This document shows positions 35,953-44,706 of a DNA stretch of 64,000 nucleotides, piece after piece. The DNA lies in contig NC_004463.1 in the NCBI RefSeq assembly GCF_000011365.1, forward strand, positions 5,814,001-5,878,000, written 5' to 3'. The number at the start of each line of letters is the position of its first letter. Within the stretch, counting starts at the first letter, position 1. Both the position numbers and the translations under genes were made by a program. Origin of the DNA: Bradyrhizobium diazoefficiens USDA 110. Its GTDB lineage: Bacteria > Pseudomonadota > Alphaproteobacteria > Rhizobiales > Xanthobacteraceae. The notes beneath the pieces were generated by a model. That model searched no databases. It was not told where the DNA came from and worked only from the letters and a program-made list of their open reading frames with translations.

Positions 35953-36612
35953 TCAGGTTTGCGGCTGTCCTGCACCGGTGCGCGCCGTCTCCGCTTCGCG
36001 TCCCATGCTGTCGATCAGCCGCGCCACCTCGATCGGCGAACGCAGCTCGAGCTTTCGCATCATCCGGGCGCGATGGACCTTCACCGTCACTTCGCTCACG
36101 CCAAGCCTCGCCGCGATCTGCTTGGCGACAAGCCCCTCGGCCATCAGCAGCATGATCTCGCGCTCCCTCGCCGTCAGCGTCTCGATGCGCAGCCGGGCCT
36201 CACGCACGGCGTATTCGCGTTCCATCCGCCTGCGGTCGCGCTCGATGCCATGCCTGATCGCATCGAGGATCTCCTGCTCGCGAAAGGGTTTTGGCAGAAA
36301 CTCGACCGCGCCGCGCTTCATCGCCTCGACCGAGACACGGACGTCTGAGTGGCCGCTGATGAAGACGATCGGAATCGGCACGCCCGTCTCGGCTAGCCGG
36401 CGCTGCAGCTCGAGACCGGTCGGCGAGGTCCCGGGAAAGCGAACGTCGAGCACAAGGCACGAAGGCCCGCCAGAAAGTCTCTCCGCGAGAAATTCGTCGG
36501 TCGACGCAAACAATCTCACCTGGTGTCCGGTCTCCTCGCAGAGACTTCCAATCGCAGTTCGAATCTGAACCTCGTCGTCAACGACGTAAACGGTGGCTTG
36601 ACCTGAGCTCAT
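35953..36612 (-). CDS. FixJ/NodW-type response regulator
   Basis: 219 residues. The receiver carries VYVVDDE at 8-14, Asp56 (CLVLDVRFPG), and FISGHSDV and FLPKPF switch segments. The linker is arginine-rich, and the C-terminal LuxR-type HTH is LTAREREIMLLMAEGLVAKQIAARLGVSEVTVKVHRARMM. This is the FixJ layout. It has no adjacent kinase. Its position directly upstream of the curlin genes and divergent from the ABC exporter makes it the probable regulator of one or both. Confidence 0.87.
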   Translation of the reverse strand: MSSGQATVYVVDDEVQIRTAIGSLCEETGHQVRLFASTDEFLAERLSGGPSCLVLDVRFPGTSPTGLELQRRLAETGVPIPIVFISGHSDVRVSVEAMKRGAVEFLPKPFREQEILDAIRHGIERDRRRMEREYAVREARLRIETLTAREREIMLLMAEGLVAKQIAARLGVSEVTVKVHRARMMRKLELRSPIEVARLIDSMGREAETARTGAGQPQT

Positions 36613-37211
36613 GGCAGACGGACTCCCCGGCTTGGGGCTCGATGAGCAAGCAGCGAGCCATCCATTCTTCTTGCAAGCGAGAACAAGGTGCTTGGTTGAA
36701 TTCGCGGGGATCGAACGAATGGCGTCGGTCCACCGGTTCGACGTCTTAGGGCCAACACTCCGTGAAGACGAGTGAAGGCGTTCACATATCGGGCTTCGTG
36801 ATTGCAGAGATTCGATCTCGCCACCGGCGGCATCACGGCGAGGCGCGTTATCGCGAATGAAGCAATCCGACGTCGTCGCCGCGGTATCGCCGACTGCGTC
36901 ATGGCGTCGCCACCCATACGCCGACTTGAACGCCGGCGACTGGCCGCATCGGCCAGATCATACGGGACGTTCAGTCAGCCTATCGAGTTCGATACCGCGC
37001 GCAACCTTTGGCATACGCCGGGTATACATTTCACGCAAATCACGAAAAGTCGCACCCCCGCACTTTACTTCTGGATCGCTCAGCGCACCCGACCGTCGCC
37101 CCGGCAACGACGACATACTGACGATCGATATTGCTTTTGACAATTTACAACCATAGCGCGATCTCGCTCCGCGCCGCCAACGAAGCCATTTCAAGCAGGC
37201 GAGTTTTTGAT
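36613..37211. other. Intergenic region without a supported gene
   Basis: This is the divergent control region between the FixJ-like regulator and the exporter operon. Short open frames here look like chance. I note an imperfect palindrome GCATACGCCGGGTATAC at 37011-37027 and a TTGACA at 37137 without a convincing -10 box. Confidence 0.5.
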
Positions 37212-38642
37212 ATGCGATTTGTGCCAATTATTGCCGTGCTTGGAACTGCATGCGGCCTTGCCGCGGTCTTCGCCGCGGAGCCGGCCGTCATCGCCGGCGC
37301 CGCCGGGAGCGCGGCAGACACGGCGGCTCACGCCTACGACTCGACGAAACGGCTGCTCGTGCCCGGCGGGCGCGAAGCTTCGGCCTTCGGGTCGGATGCG
37401 CCGATGTTCCGCTATGCCGCGATCCAGCGCGGCAGCATCGAGCAGACCGTCACCGTCACCGGCGCGCTGCAGCCGGTCAAGACGATCGAGGTCGGTTCCC
37501 AGCTGTCCGGGCAGCTCGCCCGGGTCTATGTCGACTTCAACGACACCGTCGCCAAGGACCAGCCGCTCGCCCTGATCGATCCGCGCAGCTTCGCGGCCAA
37601 GGTCGACGAAGCCAGGGCTTCCCTGGCGGTCGCCAATTCCCTGGTCGACATCGCGCGCGCCAAGCTCGATCGCGCCAGGATCGATCTGCAGAACGCCAGG
37701 GGCAGCCGGGACGTGCTCGCCGCCAAGCTCGAGAGCGCGCAAGCCGTCAAGGCCTCGGCGCAGAGGACCCTGCAGCGCAAGCTGGCGCTGCAGTCGCAGA
37801 ACGTGGTGGCGACGACGACGGTCGACGACGCGCAGACCGAGTTCACAGCACGGCTGGCCCAGGAGCGCGAGGCCGAGGTCCTGATGTCGCTCAATTCCTA
37901 CTCCGTGGACGGCGCGCAGGCCGACGTCCGCCGGATCGAGGCCGAGCTGCAACAGGCCCGAATGGCGGTGCCGGAGAAGGCGGCCGTTCTCGCCGCGGCC
38001 CAGGCCGATCTCGACCGCACCGTGATCCGCTCGCCGATCGACGGCGTCGTCGTCGGCAGGTTCGTCAACGAGGGCCAGACGCTCGCGGTCGGCCTGGAGT
38101 CGCGCACCACCTTCGTGGTCGCCCACCGGCTGGAAGACATGGAGATTCACGCCCAGGTCGACGAGGCCGATATCGGCCGCATCGCCTCCGGCCAGCGCGC
38201 CCATTTCACGGTGGATGCCTACCCCGACCGCCGCTTCGAGGCCGTGGTGCGGCAGGTGCGCAAGGCGCCGCAGAACCAGCAGCACGTCGTCACCTACACC
38301 GTCGTGCTGTCGACCTCCAACCTCGACGGCGCGCTGCTGCCCGGCATGACTGCCCTGGTGAAGATCGTGATCGAGCGGCAGGACGACGTGCTGAAGGTGC
38401 CGCTCGCCGCGCTGCGTTTCCAGCCGTCCGGCGCACGTCCGGACCCGACCACCGCGCACAGCGGCGTGTGGGTGCGCACCGCCGGCGGCTCGCTCCGGCG
38501 TATTGCGGTGACGGTCGGCGCCTCCGGCACCGAACAGGTCGCACTCAAGAGCGGCGACCTCGTCGAAGGCAGCCAGGTCGCCGTCGGCCAGGCCATCCGG
38601 CCGGCAGGCATGGAGTTTCTCGGAATCAGGTTCGGATCATGA
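37212..38642 (+). CDS. MacA-type periplasmic adaptor (HlyD/RND-MFP family)
   Basis: 476 residues from ATG 37212; an upstream TTG at 37131 is possible. A hydrophobic N-terminus (FVPIIAVLGTACGLAAVFAA) anchors it. Then come the barrel/lipoyl halves (VTVTGALQPVKTIEVGSQLSGQ; TVIRSPIDGVVVGRFVNEGQTL) and between them a long coiled-coil hairpin (about 105-235) with LQRKLALQSQNVVA. The C-terminal part is a beta-barrel/membrane-proximal domain. It links an ABC permease to an outer-membrane channel. Its stop overlaps the ATPase start (ATGA). No TolC-like gene is in the window. Confidence 0.87.
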   Translation: MRFVPIIAVLGTACGLAAVFAAEPAVIAGAAGSAADTAAHAYDSTKRLLVPGGREASAFGSDAPMFRYAAIQRGSIEQTVTVTGALQPVKTIEVGSQLSGQLARVYVDFNDTVAKDQPLALIDPRSFAAKVDEARASLAVANSLVDIARAKLDRARIDLQNARGSRDVLAAKLESAQAVKASAQRTLQRKLALQSQNVVATTTVDDAQTEFTARLAQEREAEVLMSLNSYSVDGAQADVRRIEAELQQARMAVPEKAAVLAAAQADLDRTVIRSPIDGVVVGRFVNEGQTLAVGLESRTTFVVAHRLEDMEIHAQVDEADIGRIASGQRAHFTVDAYPDRRFEAVVRQVRKAPQNQQHVVTYTVVLSTSNLDGALLPGMTALVKIVIERQDDVLKVPLAALRFQPSGARPDPTTAHSGVWVRTAGGSLRRIAVTVGASGTEQVALKSGDLVEGSQVAVGQAIRPAGMEFLGIRFGS

Positions 38643-39364
38643 CCGCCCCCCTGCCCCTCATCAGTCTCCGGTCCGTATCCAGGACCTATCGCACCGACGG
38701 GGTCGCAGTGGCCGCGGTGCGCAACGTCAGCTTCGACATCGCACAGGGCGAGATCGTCGCCGTGATGGGACCGTCGGGCTCCGGCAAGTCGACGCTGATG
38801 AACATGATCGGGCTGCTCGACCTGCCGAGCGAAGGCGAGGTCCATCTCGAGGGAGCCAATGTCGCCGGGCTCTCGGAAGATCGCCGGTCGTCCCTGCGCG
38901 CCCGCAGCATCGGCTTCGTGTTCCAGTCCTACAATCTGCTCGCACGCCATAATGCGATCGAGAACGTCGCACTGCCGCTGGTCTATTGCGGCATCGGTCG
39001 CAAGGACCGCCTGGCGCGAGCCGAAGCGAGCCTTCAGGCCGTCGGCATGCTGCACCGGGCTCATCACTTTCCGCGGCAGCTCTCGGGCGGCGAGCAGCAG
39101 CGCGTCGCGATCGCGCGTGCACTGATCGCCTCTCCGCTGATCGTGCTCGCCGACGAGCCGACCGGCGCGCTCGACAGCCGCACCGGCGCCGAGATCCTGG
39201 CGCTGTTCGCCGCGCTCAACCGGACCGGCCAGACCATCGTGATGATCACGCACGACCCCGGCATCGCGACGCGGTGCCGGCGCACGATCCGCCTGCACGA
39301 CGGCGAGCTCGTCAGCGACGAGACGCTGGTTCCCCTGCTGCCGAAACGGAGCGCTGCGTCATGA
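38639..39364 (+). CDS. MacB-type ABC transporter ATP-binding protein
   Basis: 241 residues: Walker A GPSGSGKSTLMN (about 43-54), Q-loop FVFQSYNLLARHNA, signature LSGGEQQRVAIARAL, Walker B LIVLADEPTGALDS, and switch His in MITHDPGIA. This LolD/MacB-like ATPase is separate from its permease, unlike fused E. coli MacB. It overlaps both neighbours by 4 bp and so is translationally coupled. Confidence 0.92.
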   Translation: MTAPLPLISLRSVSRTYRTDGVAVAAVRNVSFDIAQGEIVAVMGPSGSGKSTLMNMIGLLDLPSEGEVHLEGANVAGLSEDRRSSLRARSIGFVFQSYNLLARHNAIENVALPLVYCGIGRKDRLARAEASLQAVGMLHRAHHFPRQLSGGEQQRVAIARALIASPLIVLADEPTGALDSRTGAEILALFAALNRTGQTIVMITHDPGIATRCRRTIRLHDGELVSDETLVPLLPKRSAAS

Positions 39365-40584
39365 CGATGCTCCAGGGCTTTCAGATCGCCCTGCACGCCT
39401 TGCGCCTCAATCCATTGCGCAGCTTCCTCACCATGCTCGGCATCGTGATCGGCGTTGCCTCGATCGTGACGGTGTTTGCGATCGGGTCCGGCGCGCAGCT
39501 TCGCCTCCAGGAGCAGATCCGCTCGATCGGCGCCAACGTGCTGATGATCACGCCGGGCGCGGTCTATCAGGGCGGCGTGCGGCTCAAGGACGGCAGCAAG
39601 CTGACGATGACCGAGAGCGACGTGCAGGCCATCATCGAGCAGATTCCGGAGATCCAGGCCGCGGCCGGCTCGATCGCCGGAACGGCGCAGGTCATCCACG
39701 AGAGCAAGAACTGGAATACGACCATCAACGGCACGACGACCGGTCACTTCATGGTGCGCGACTGGCAGCTCGCGGCCGGGCGCTATTTCTCCGGCACCGA
39801 AGAGACCGGTGCCGGCAAGGTCGTGATCCTCGGCAGCACCGTCGCGCGCGAGCTGTTCGCGCCCGGCGACGATCCGATCGGCGCGCAGATCAGGATCATG
39901 AAGGTGCCGCTCGAAGTGGTCGGCGTGCTCGATCGCAAGGGCCCGGCGCAGGACGACGTCGCTTTCGTCCCCCTCACCACGGCCAAGCTGCGCTTCCTTG
40001 GCAGCGCGAGCAACATCAACCGGGATTCGGTCGCCTACATCATCGCCAAGGTGGCCGCGGACAGTCAGATGGCGGGCGCGCGATCGGAGATCGAAAGCCT
40101 GCTGCGGCAGCGCCACCGCATCCCCGCCGGCCAGGAGGACGACTTCAAGGTCCAGGATCCGGCCGCCGCCATGGAAGCGCAGCAGGGCGCGATCCGCACC
40201 GTGGCGCTCCTGCTCGTCGCCATCGCCTCGGTCTCGCTGCTCGTCGGCGGCATCAGCATCATGAATGTCATGATCGTGTCGGTTACGGAGCGCACGCGGG
40301 AGATCGGAATCCGCCGCGCGCTTGGCGGCCGGATGCGGGACATCAGACTCCAGTTCCTCTGCGAGGCACTCGTCCTCTGCCTGCTCGGCGGCGCCATCGG
40401 GGTTGCCGGCGGCATCACACTCTCGATGACCGTCGCCCGTATGGCCGGATGGATCACCTCGATCGACGGCGAAGCGATCGGCCTTGCCCTCGTCTTCTCG
40501 ATCGCGACCGGCCTGATCTTCGGTTTCTACCCCGCCCACAAGGCATCCAGGCTGAGCCCGATCGAGGCGCTCAAGACGGAGTGA
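39361..40584 (+). CDS. MacB/FtsX-type ABC permease
   Basis: 407 residues. Helix 1 is near 20-45 (LRSFLTMLGIVIGVASIVTVFAIG), followed by a large periplasmic MacB_PCD domain (about 50-270), and three C-terminal helices with the conserved NVMIVSVTERTREIGIRRALG loop and YPAHKASRLSPIEALKTE end. MacB-type pumps push substrates such as peptides, lipopeptides, macrolides or siderophores from the periplasm to the outside by mechanotransmission. The substrate here is unknown; proximity to the curlin genes is suggestive only. Confidence 0.9.
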   Translation: MTMLQGFQIALHALRLNPLRSFLTMLGIVIGVASIVTVFAIGSGAQLRLQEQIRSIGANVLMITPGAVYQGGVRLKDGSKLTMTESDVQAIIEQIPEIQAAAGSIAGTAQVIHESKNWNTTINGTTTGHFMVRDWQLAAGRYFSGTEETGAGKVVILGSTVARELFAPGDDPIGAQIRIMKVPLEVVGVLDRKGPAQDDVAFVPLTTAKLRFLGSASNINRDSVAYIIAKVAADSQMAGARSEIESLLRQRHRIPAGQEDDFKVQDPAAAMEAQQGAIRTVALLLVAIASVSLLVGGISIMNVMIVSVTERTREIGIRRALGGRMRDIRLQFLCEALVLCLLGGAIGVAGGITLSMTVARMAGWITSIDGEAIGLALVFSIATGLIFGFYPAHKASRLSPIEALKTE

Positions 40585-40636
40585 GAAGATGCCGGGGGGC
40601 TGCCACGTCAACCAGAAGACCAGGGAGGAGCCAGTC

Positions 40637-40954
40637 ATGAGCCCGGATCCGAAGGATTCGATTACACCGACGCCGCGCGAACGTGAGCTGATGATGTTGA
40701 TCGCGCGAGGCATGCAGAACAAGAACATCGCCTACGAGCTCAAGATCTCGGAGAACACGGTGCGGGCGCATATCGGCAACATCATGCGCAAGTACCGTCT
40801 CCAGAACCGGACCCAGATCGCGATCATCTATGCGCTCAAGACGGCCCCGCTCTCGCTGCGGCGCGATCGGACCAGGAGCGGAGCCGACCCGGCGTCCGTC
40901 AAGCCGGCACAGGCCCTCGCGCAGACTCCGCGGGTGACGACCGCGCCGGAATAA
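40637..40954 (+). CDS. Orphan LuxR-type helix-turn-helix protein without receiver domain
   Basis: 105 residues from ATG 40637, with GGGAGGA at 7-8 bases; an upstream in-frame ATG at 40589 has no such site. The GerE HTH fills residues about 10-70 (PTPRERELMMLIARGMQNKN, ISENTVRAHIGNIMRKYRL). The tail is Arg/Pro/Ala-rich. It has no phosphoacceptor or ligand domain, so it must be controlled by its level or by a partner. It lies 52 bp after the permease stop and is probably in the exporter operon. Confidence 0.78.
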   Translation: MSPDPKDSITPTPRERELMMLIARGMQNKNIAYELKISENTVRAHIGNIMRKYRLQNRTQIAIIYALKTAPLSLRRDRTRSGADPASVKPAQALAQTPRVTTAPE

Positions 40955-41089
40955 GTGTCCCGGCCACAACCCCTTGTGCACCCCGTCGGGCAAGACACTC
41001 AAGACCGGGGTCAAGCGACCGGCATCAAATAATTCTATTTATTAGAATTCGGATTTTTGTTAGACATTTTTCACTCCGGCCCAAGGAAG

Positions 41090-41465
41090 AGGGGCGTATC
41101 GCGATCGTCACGACACGCGGGCCGGGCAGCGGTGGACGCAGGTTTCACTGGCGCGAAGGCTTCGCAGGGCGGAGAGCCGTGAGCGAAAAGCGTCGCGCGC
41201 ACGACCGGTGCAGCTTGCGTACGGCAAAATCGTGTGGTCCTGACGCCCGGGGTCTGTGCGTCAAGCCTTGCGGTGATGTTGCGGCCCGACCGGGTACGCG
41301 CATCAGCCATCCGCAGGGCGACGGGGGCAATAGTGCATCGCTCCCCGGGGAGCTCACGACATAAGCCGTTCCAACCATCCGCGCAGGGAAGGCCGGGATG
41401 TCTCCGGTTGCCCTGTTTCCCGCTGTGCATTGTAGCGCAACCTGCTCTTGGCATAGCGGTCAATG
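41090..41465. other. Degenerate repeat-like non-coding region
   Basis: This stretch reads through in several frames without any convincing protein. Translations of the minus strand (for example VVRATLFAHGSPPCEA, GRNITARLDAQTPGVRTT) resemble the low-quality hypothetical proteins seen beside repeated regions in Bradyrhizobium genomes. I take it as a decayed multicopy sequence, not a gene; this rests on memory of similar sequences. Confidence 0.4.
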
Positions 41466-41508
41466 GGAGCCAGCCGGCTCCCGGCCTTCCCTGCGCCCTC
41501 TTTCATCG

Positions 41509-41544
41509 ATGAGGGTGAAGTGACAAATGAGGGTGAAGTGACAA
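41509..41544. repeat. Exact 18-bp tandem duplication
   Basis: ATGAGGGTGAAGTGACAA occurs twice head to tail with no mismatch. Each copy is a multiple of three bases long and contains an in-frame TGA in one frame. Confidence 0.85.
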
Positions 41545-41597
41545 AGCAGAACTCGGGCGAAACAAGCCGCGAGGATGCGGAGGTGTGTCTGCGGGGT

Positions 41598-41683
41598 GTA
41601 GGATGGGTAGAGCGAAGCGAAACCCATCACCTTTCGTCTACGGGGAAGCATGATGGGTTTCGCAAGTGCTCTACCCATCCTAC
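41598..41683. repeat. Interspersed inverted repeat (GTAGGATGGGTAGAGC type)
   Basis: GTAGGATGGGTAGAGC at the left is mirrored by GCTCTACCCATCCTAC at the right, and GAAACCCATCA pairs with TGATGGGTTTC inside, giving a long hairpin. This GTAGGATGGGTAGAGC-type element is found in many bacterial genomes. Confidence 0.75.
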
Positions 41684-41755
41684 GAGCTGCGTCGCGTCCG
41701 GGACACGAGGGTGTTGCCGTCCCCCTCCCCATCCCTCTTGCACTAGTAACAGGCC

Positions 41756-41773
41756 TTGTAACAAAACTGTCAT
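41756..41773 (+). promoter_or_regulatory. Candidate PHO box
   Basis: TTGTAAC-AAAA-CTGTCAT: the second 7-mer is identical to the PhoB consensus half-site and the first matches 4 of 7, with the correct 11-bp spacing. It lies 67 bp before a phosphatase-family gene. Confidence 0.5.
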
Positions 41774-41840
41774 CTAGCAAAACTAAACGATGGCAGGGCC
41801 GCGGTCGCGGCCTTGCCGCCTCACCGTTAGGAGAGATTTG

Positions 41841-43706
41841 ATGCGCCGTTCACTGGTGTTGCTGTCCGCCGGACTGACAGTGCTGTCCACCGGACTTTCC
41901 GCTGGACTTGCCTCCGCCCAAAACAACACCCCCCGCAACCTCATCCTGTTCATCCCGGACGGGCTGCGCGCGCTGAAGGTCACCCCTGAAACGGCCCCCG
42001 CGATGGCCGAGGTCCGCGACAAGGGTGTCAACTTCAAGAATCCGCATTCCCTCTTCCCGACCTTCACCATGGCCAACGGCTCGGCGATGTCGACCGGCCA
42101 CTATCTCGGCGACACCGGCGTGTTCTCCAACACGATCTGGACCAACTACACCTCCGTCCCCGCCGGTGACACCGTGGTCCCCTTCATCGAGAACGACGCC
42201 GTGCTCGGCGACATCGACGAGCATTTCAAGGGCGACTATCTCAACGAAGAGACCATTCTGAAGATGGCCCGCGACAAGGGGCTGAGCACGGCGGCGATCG
42301 GCAAGGTCGGGCCGACCTACCAGTTCGACCACACCGACAAGCCCGAGAAGCCCGGCCTGCATTCGGTCGTGTTCGACGACTCAACCGGCGGCAAGAACGG
42401 CGTGGCGCTGTCGGACGAGGTGAAGGCGGCGCTGACCAAGGCCGGCCTGCCCCTTGCGACGCCCCCGCGCGGCGACAACAGCAAGGCCGGCGATGCCAAG
42501 ACGCCCGGCACCACCGTCGCCAATGTCGCGCAGCAGGCCTATTTCGCCGACGTCGCCGCCAAGGTGGTGCTGCCGATGTTCAAGGCGCGCAACAAGCCGT
42601 TCGTCCTGGTGTTCTGGTCGCGCGACCCTGACGGCAGCCAGCACAACACCGGCGACAGCCTCAACCAGATCATGCCCGGCATCAACGGGCCGACCTCGAT
42701 GGCCGGCATCAGGAACGCCGACAACAACCTCGCCCAGCTCCGCAAGGCGCTCGACGAGCTCGGGCTCGCCGCCTCGACCAACATCATCATCTCGGCCGAC
42801 CACGGCTTCTCGACGATCTCCAAGGAAAGCAAGACCAGCCCGTCGGCCAAGGTCAGCTATGACGACACGCCGAAGGACTTCTTGCCGATGGGCTTTTTGG
42901 CGCTCGACCTTGCAAAAGCGCTCGATCTGCCGCTGTTCGACCCCAACGACAAGAATGCGAAGGTCGAGGGCAACAAGCATCCCAAGGCCGGCAACGGCGT
43001 GCTCGGCAAGGATCCGGAGAAGCCCGATCTCGTCGTCGCCACCAATGGCGGCTCGGACCTGGTCTACCTGCCGAGCAAGGACAAGAAGCTCGCGGCGAAA
43101 ACGATCAAGGCCCTGCTCGAGCAGGATTACGTCTCCGGCCTGTTCGTCGAGGACTCGCTCGGCCGCTTCCCCGGCACGCTGCCGCTGTCGAGCCTCAACC
43201 TGCGCGGCAAGTCGGCGACGCCGACGCCGTCGATCGTCGTCAACTTCCGCTCCTATGCCAGCGATTGCGGCGAGGCGCCGACCAACTGCTCGGTGCAGGT
43301 CGCCGACACCGTGCTGCGCCAGGGCCAGGGCATGCATGGCAGCTTCAGCCGCGGCGACACCATGAACTTCATGGCCGCGATCGGACCGGATTTCAAAGCC
43401 GGCTATGTCAGCCTGATCCCGGTCAGCAATGCCGACGTCGGCATGACGGCCGCCCAGCTGATGGGCCTGCGCGGCGCGCACAACGGCGGCCTGATCGGCC
43501 GCGTGATGTCGGAGGCCCTGCCCAACGGCATCGTGCCGAAGGCATTCAAGGGCGTCGAGAAGTCGAAGATGTCCGCGAACGGCCTTCAGACCGTGCTCAA
43601 CCTCCAGCGCGTCGGCAGCCAGCGCTATTTCGACGCCGCCGGCTTCCCGGGCCGCACGCTCGGACTCGAGCCGGACGCCGGCAAACAAAAAACGGCGGGG
43701 AAATAA
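41841..43706 (+). CDS. Exported alkaline phosphatase-superfamily protein (type I phosphodiesterase/nucleotide pyrophosphatase-like)
   Basis: 621 residues from ATG 41841, with TAGGAGA at 7 bases. Signal peptide SLVLLSAGLTVLSTGLSAGLASA. The metal/nucleophile region has NLILFIPDGLRA (Asp) and HSLFPTFTMANGSAMSTGH (Thr nucleophile). Further metal ligands come from DPDGSQHNTGDS and IIISADHGFSTIS. It is longer than simple NPPs, with an extra C-terminal domain ending HNGGLIGRVMSEALPNG. It is likely periplasmic and cleaves phosphate esters or diesters. A candidate PHO box upstream suggests induction by phosphate starvation. Confidence 0.82.
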   Translation: MRRSLVLLSAGLTVLSTGLSAGLASAQNNTPRNLILFIPDGLRALKVTPETAPAMAEVRDKGVNFKNPHSLFPTFTMANGSAMSTGHYLGDTGVFSNTIWTNYTSVPAGDTVVPFIENDAVLGDIDEHFKGDYLNEETILKMARDKGLSTAAIGKVGPTYQFDHTDKPEKPGLHSVVFDDSTGGKNGVALSDEVKAALTKAGLPLATPPRGDNSKAGDAKTPGTTVANVAQQAYFADVAAKVVLPMFKARNKPFVLVFWSRDPDGSQHNTGDSLNQIMPGINGPTSMAGIRNADNNLAQLRKALDELGLAASTNIIISADHGFSTISKESKTSPSAKVSYDDTPKDFLPMGFLALDLAKALDLPLFDPNDKNAKVEGNKHPKAGNGVLGKDPEKPDLVVATNGGSDLVYLPSKDKKLAAKTIKALLEQDYVSGLFVEDSLGRFPGTLPLSSLNLRGKSATPTPSIVVNFRSYASDCGEAPTNCSVQVADTVLRQGQGMHGSFSRGDTMNFMAAIGPDFKAGYVSLIPVSNADVGMTAAQLMGLRGAHNGGLIGRVMSEALPNGIVPKAFKGVEKSKMSANGLQTVLNLQRVGSQRYFDAAGFPGRTLGLEPDAGKQKTAGK

Positions 43707-43714
43707 CCCCGCCG
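43686..43714 (-). terminator. Rho-independent terminator for the minus-strand gene, embedded in the phosphatase 3' end
   Basis: CGGCGGGG (43693-43700) pairs perfectly with CCCCGCCG (43707-43714). Read on the minus strand the stem is followed by TTTTTTG. The stop codon of the plus-strand phosphatase lies in the loop. A second small hairpin (GCGTCT/AGACGC) is at 43722-43738. Confidence 0.75.
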
Positions 43715-43742
43715 CTTGTTCGCGTCTTCAAGAGACGCAAAC

Positions 43743-44314
43743 TTACATGCCGATGTCGAACACGTTCGGCAATTGGCCCGCCAGAGGCAGCGCGGTGGCG
43801 CCCAGGAAGGTCGCCACCATCGCCATCAGGCGACGATTGTTCTGGCGCTTGCCGCGCATCTGGCCGGCGATCCACTCCAGCATCTCGCTGTTGACCTTGG
43901 AGGCATAGGACGGCGCCCAGCTCTCGATCTCGGTGTCGGCCGACAGCGCGACGCTGCGCGGCGGCACCTTCAGGCCCGAGGCGCTTGCGGCGTAGTGAGC
44001 CACGGCCTTGGCAAGCAGGTCGTCGAACCGGCCGCCGTCGGTGCGCTCGGTCGCGGCCTCGTTGATCTCGAACAGCGTCTCGGCTTCGGCGCGGCTGACC
44101 GGCTGGTCGTTGACGGCGGTGGCGGTCAGGTGCGCGTGCACCAGGCGGTGTCATCGGCATCGAGCGAGCGGGAGAAGTGCACCCGGCCCTTCGTGGTCGG
44201 GCCTTCGCCCGTGATCACGCCGTCGCGCACGATAGAGAGAGCATGAGCCGCGGTATCGCGGCAGGACGGTTCGAGGGACGGCGACTCAACAGACTTAGGC
44301 GAAGCGGCAGACAT
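43743..44314 (-). pseudogene. Hypothetical protein gene split by a -1 frameshift
   Basis: Two overlapping frames read as one protein. The N-terminal part (44314 to 44126) runs from MSAASPKSVESPSLEPSCRD to RSLDADDTAW. The C-terminal part (in frame from about 44141 to 43743) continues HAHLTATAVNDQPVSRAEAE and ends with a hydrophobic helix (LMAMVATFLGATALPLAG). Joined they would give about 190 residues with an internal domain and a C-terminal membrane anchor. A single missing base in the 16-bp overlap explains the break. No slippery heptamer is present, so programmed shifting is unlikely; mutation or an assembly error is more likely. Confidence 0.6.
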
Positions 44315-44706
44315 AGTTCACTTCCAGATTTCTTCTGACCGACCAGCATTTTCATGCGGGCGTAAAGGGGTGGTTAATGATTCGATACGGGGATCGCGAC
44401 TTTTCTCAATGGTTGCCGATTAGTCGCTATGAGGACCATTTCGGTTCCGGAGAGCGTCGGGCGGGCGTGATGCGGGTCATAAAAGGCTTTATCGGGGCAA
44501 TCGAGACCGTGAGGCCCCGGTGGAGATGTTTCGCCGCAGGTGCCGCTGTAACAGAAAAGTGCTAGGAGATCGGCTCTTCAGAGAAGGAATTCACATTTTA
44601 CTTCAAGCGGTTCAGTCAACGTTCACTTAGCCTCGCCAAGCCCCTATACTGACGGCGACGGCCAGAGACCAATTCTCAAGCAAATTCAATGTGATGAGGT
44701 AGAACC
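44315..44706. other. Intergenic region without a supported gene
   Basis: About 390 bp, more AT-rich than the surroundings, containing the divergent promoters of the split gene and the peroxiredoxin gene. A 62-codon open frame at 44377-44565 has no ribosome site or family features. Confidence 0.5.

Noticed and set aside
37137..37165. TTGACA as promoter of the exporter operon
   Set aside because: No acceptable -10 box at 16-18 bp.
41071..41463. Minus-strand 130-codon frame as a gene
   Set aside because: Composition is that of translated repetitive DNA; several competing frames and no ribosome site.
44377..44565. 62-codon frame between the split gene and peroxiredoxin
   Set aside because: No ribosome site, family feature or conserved composition.
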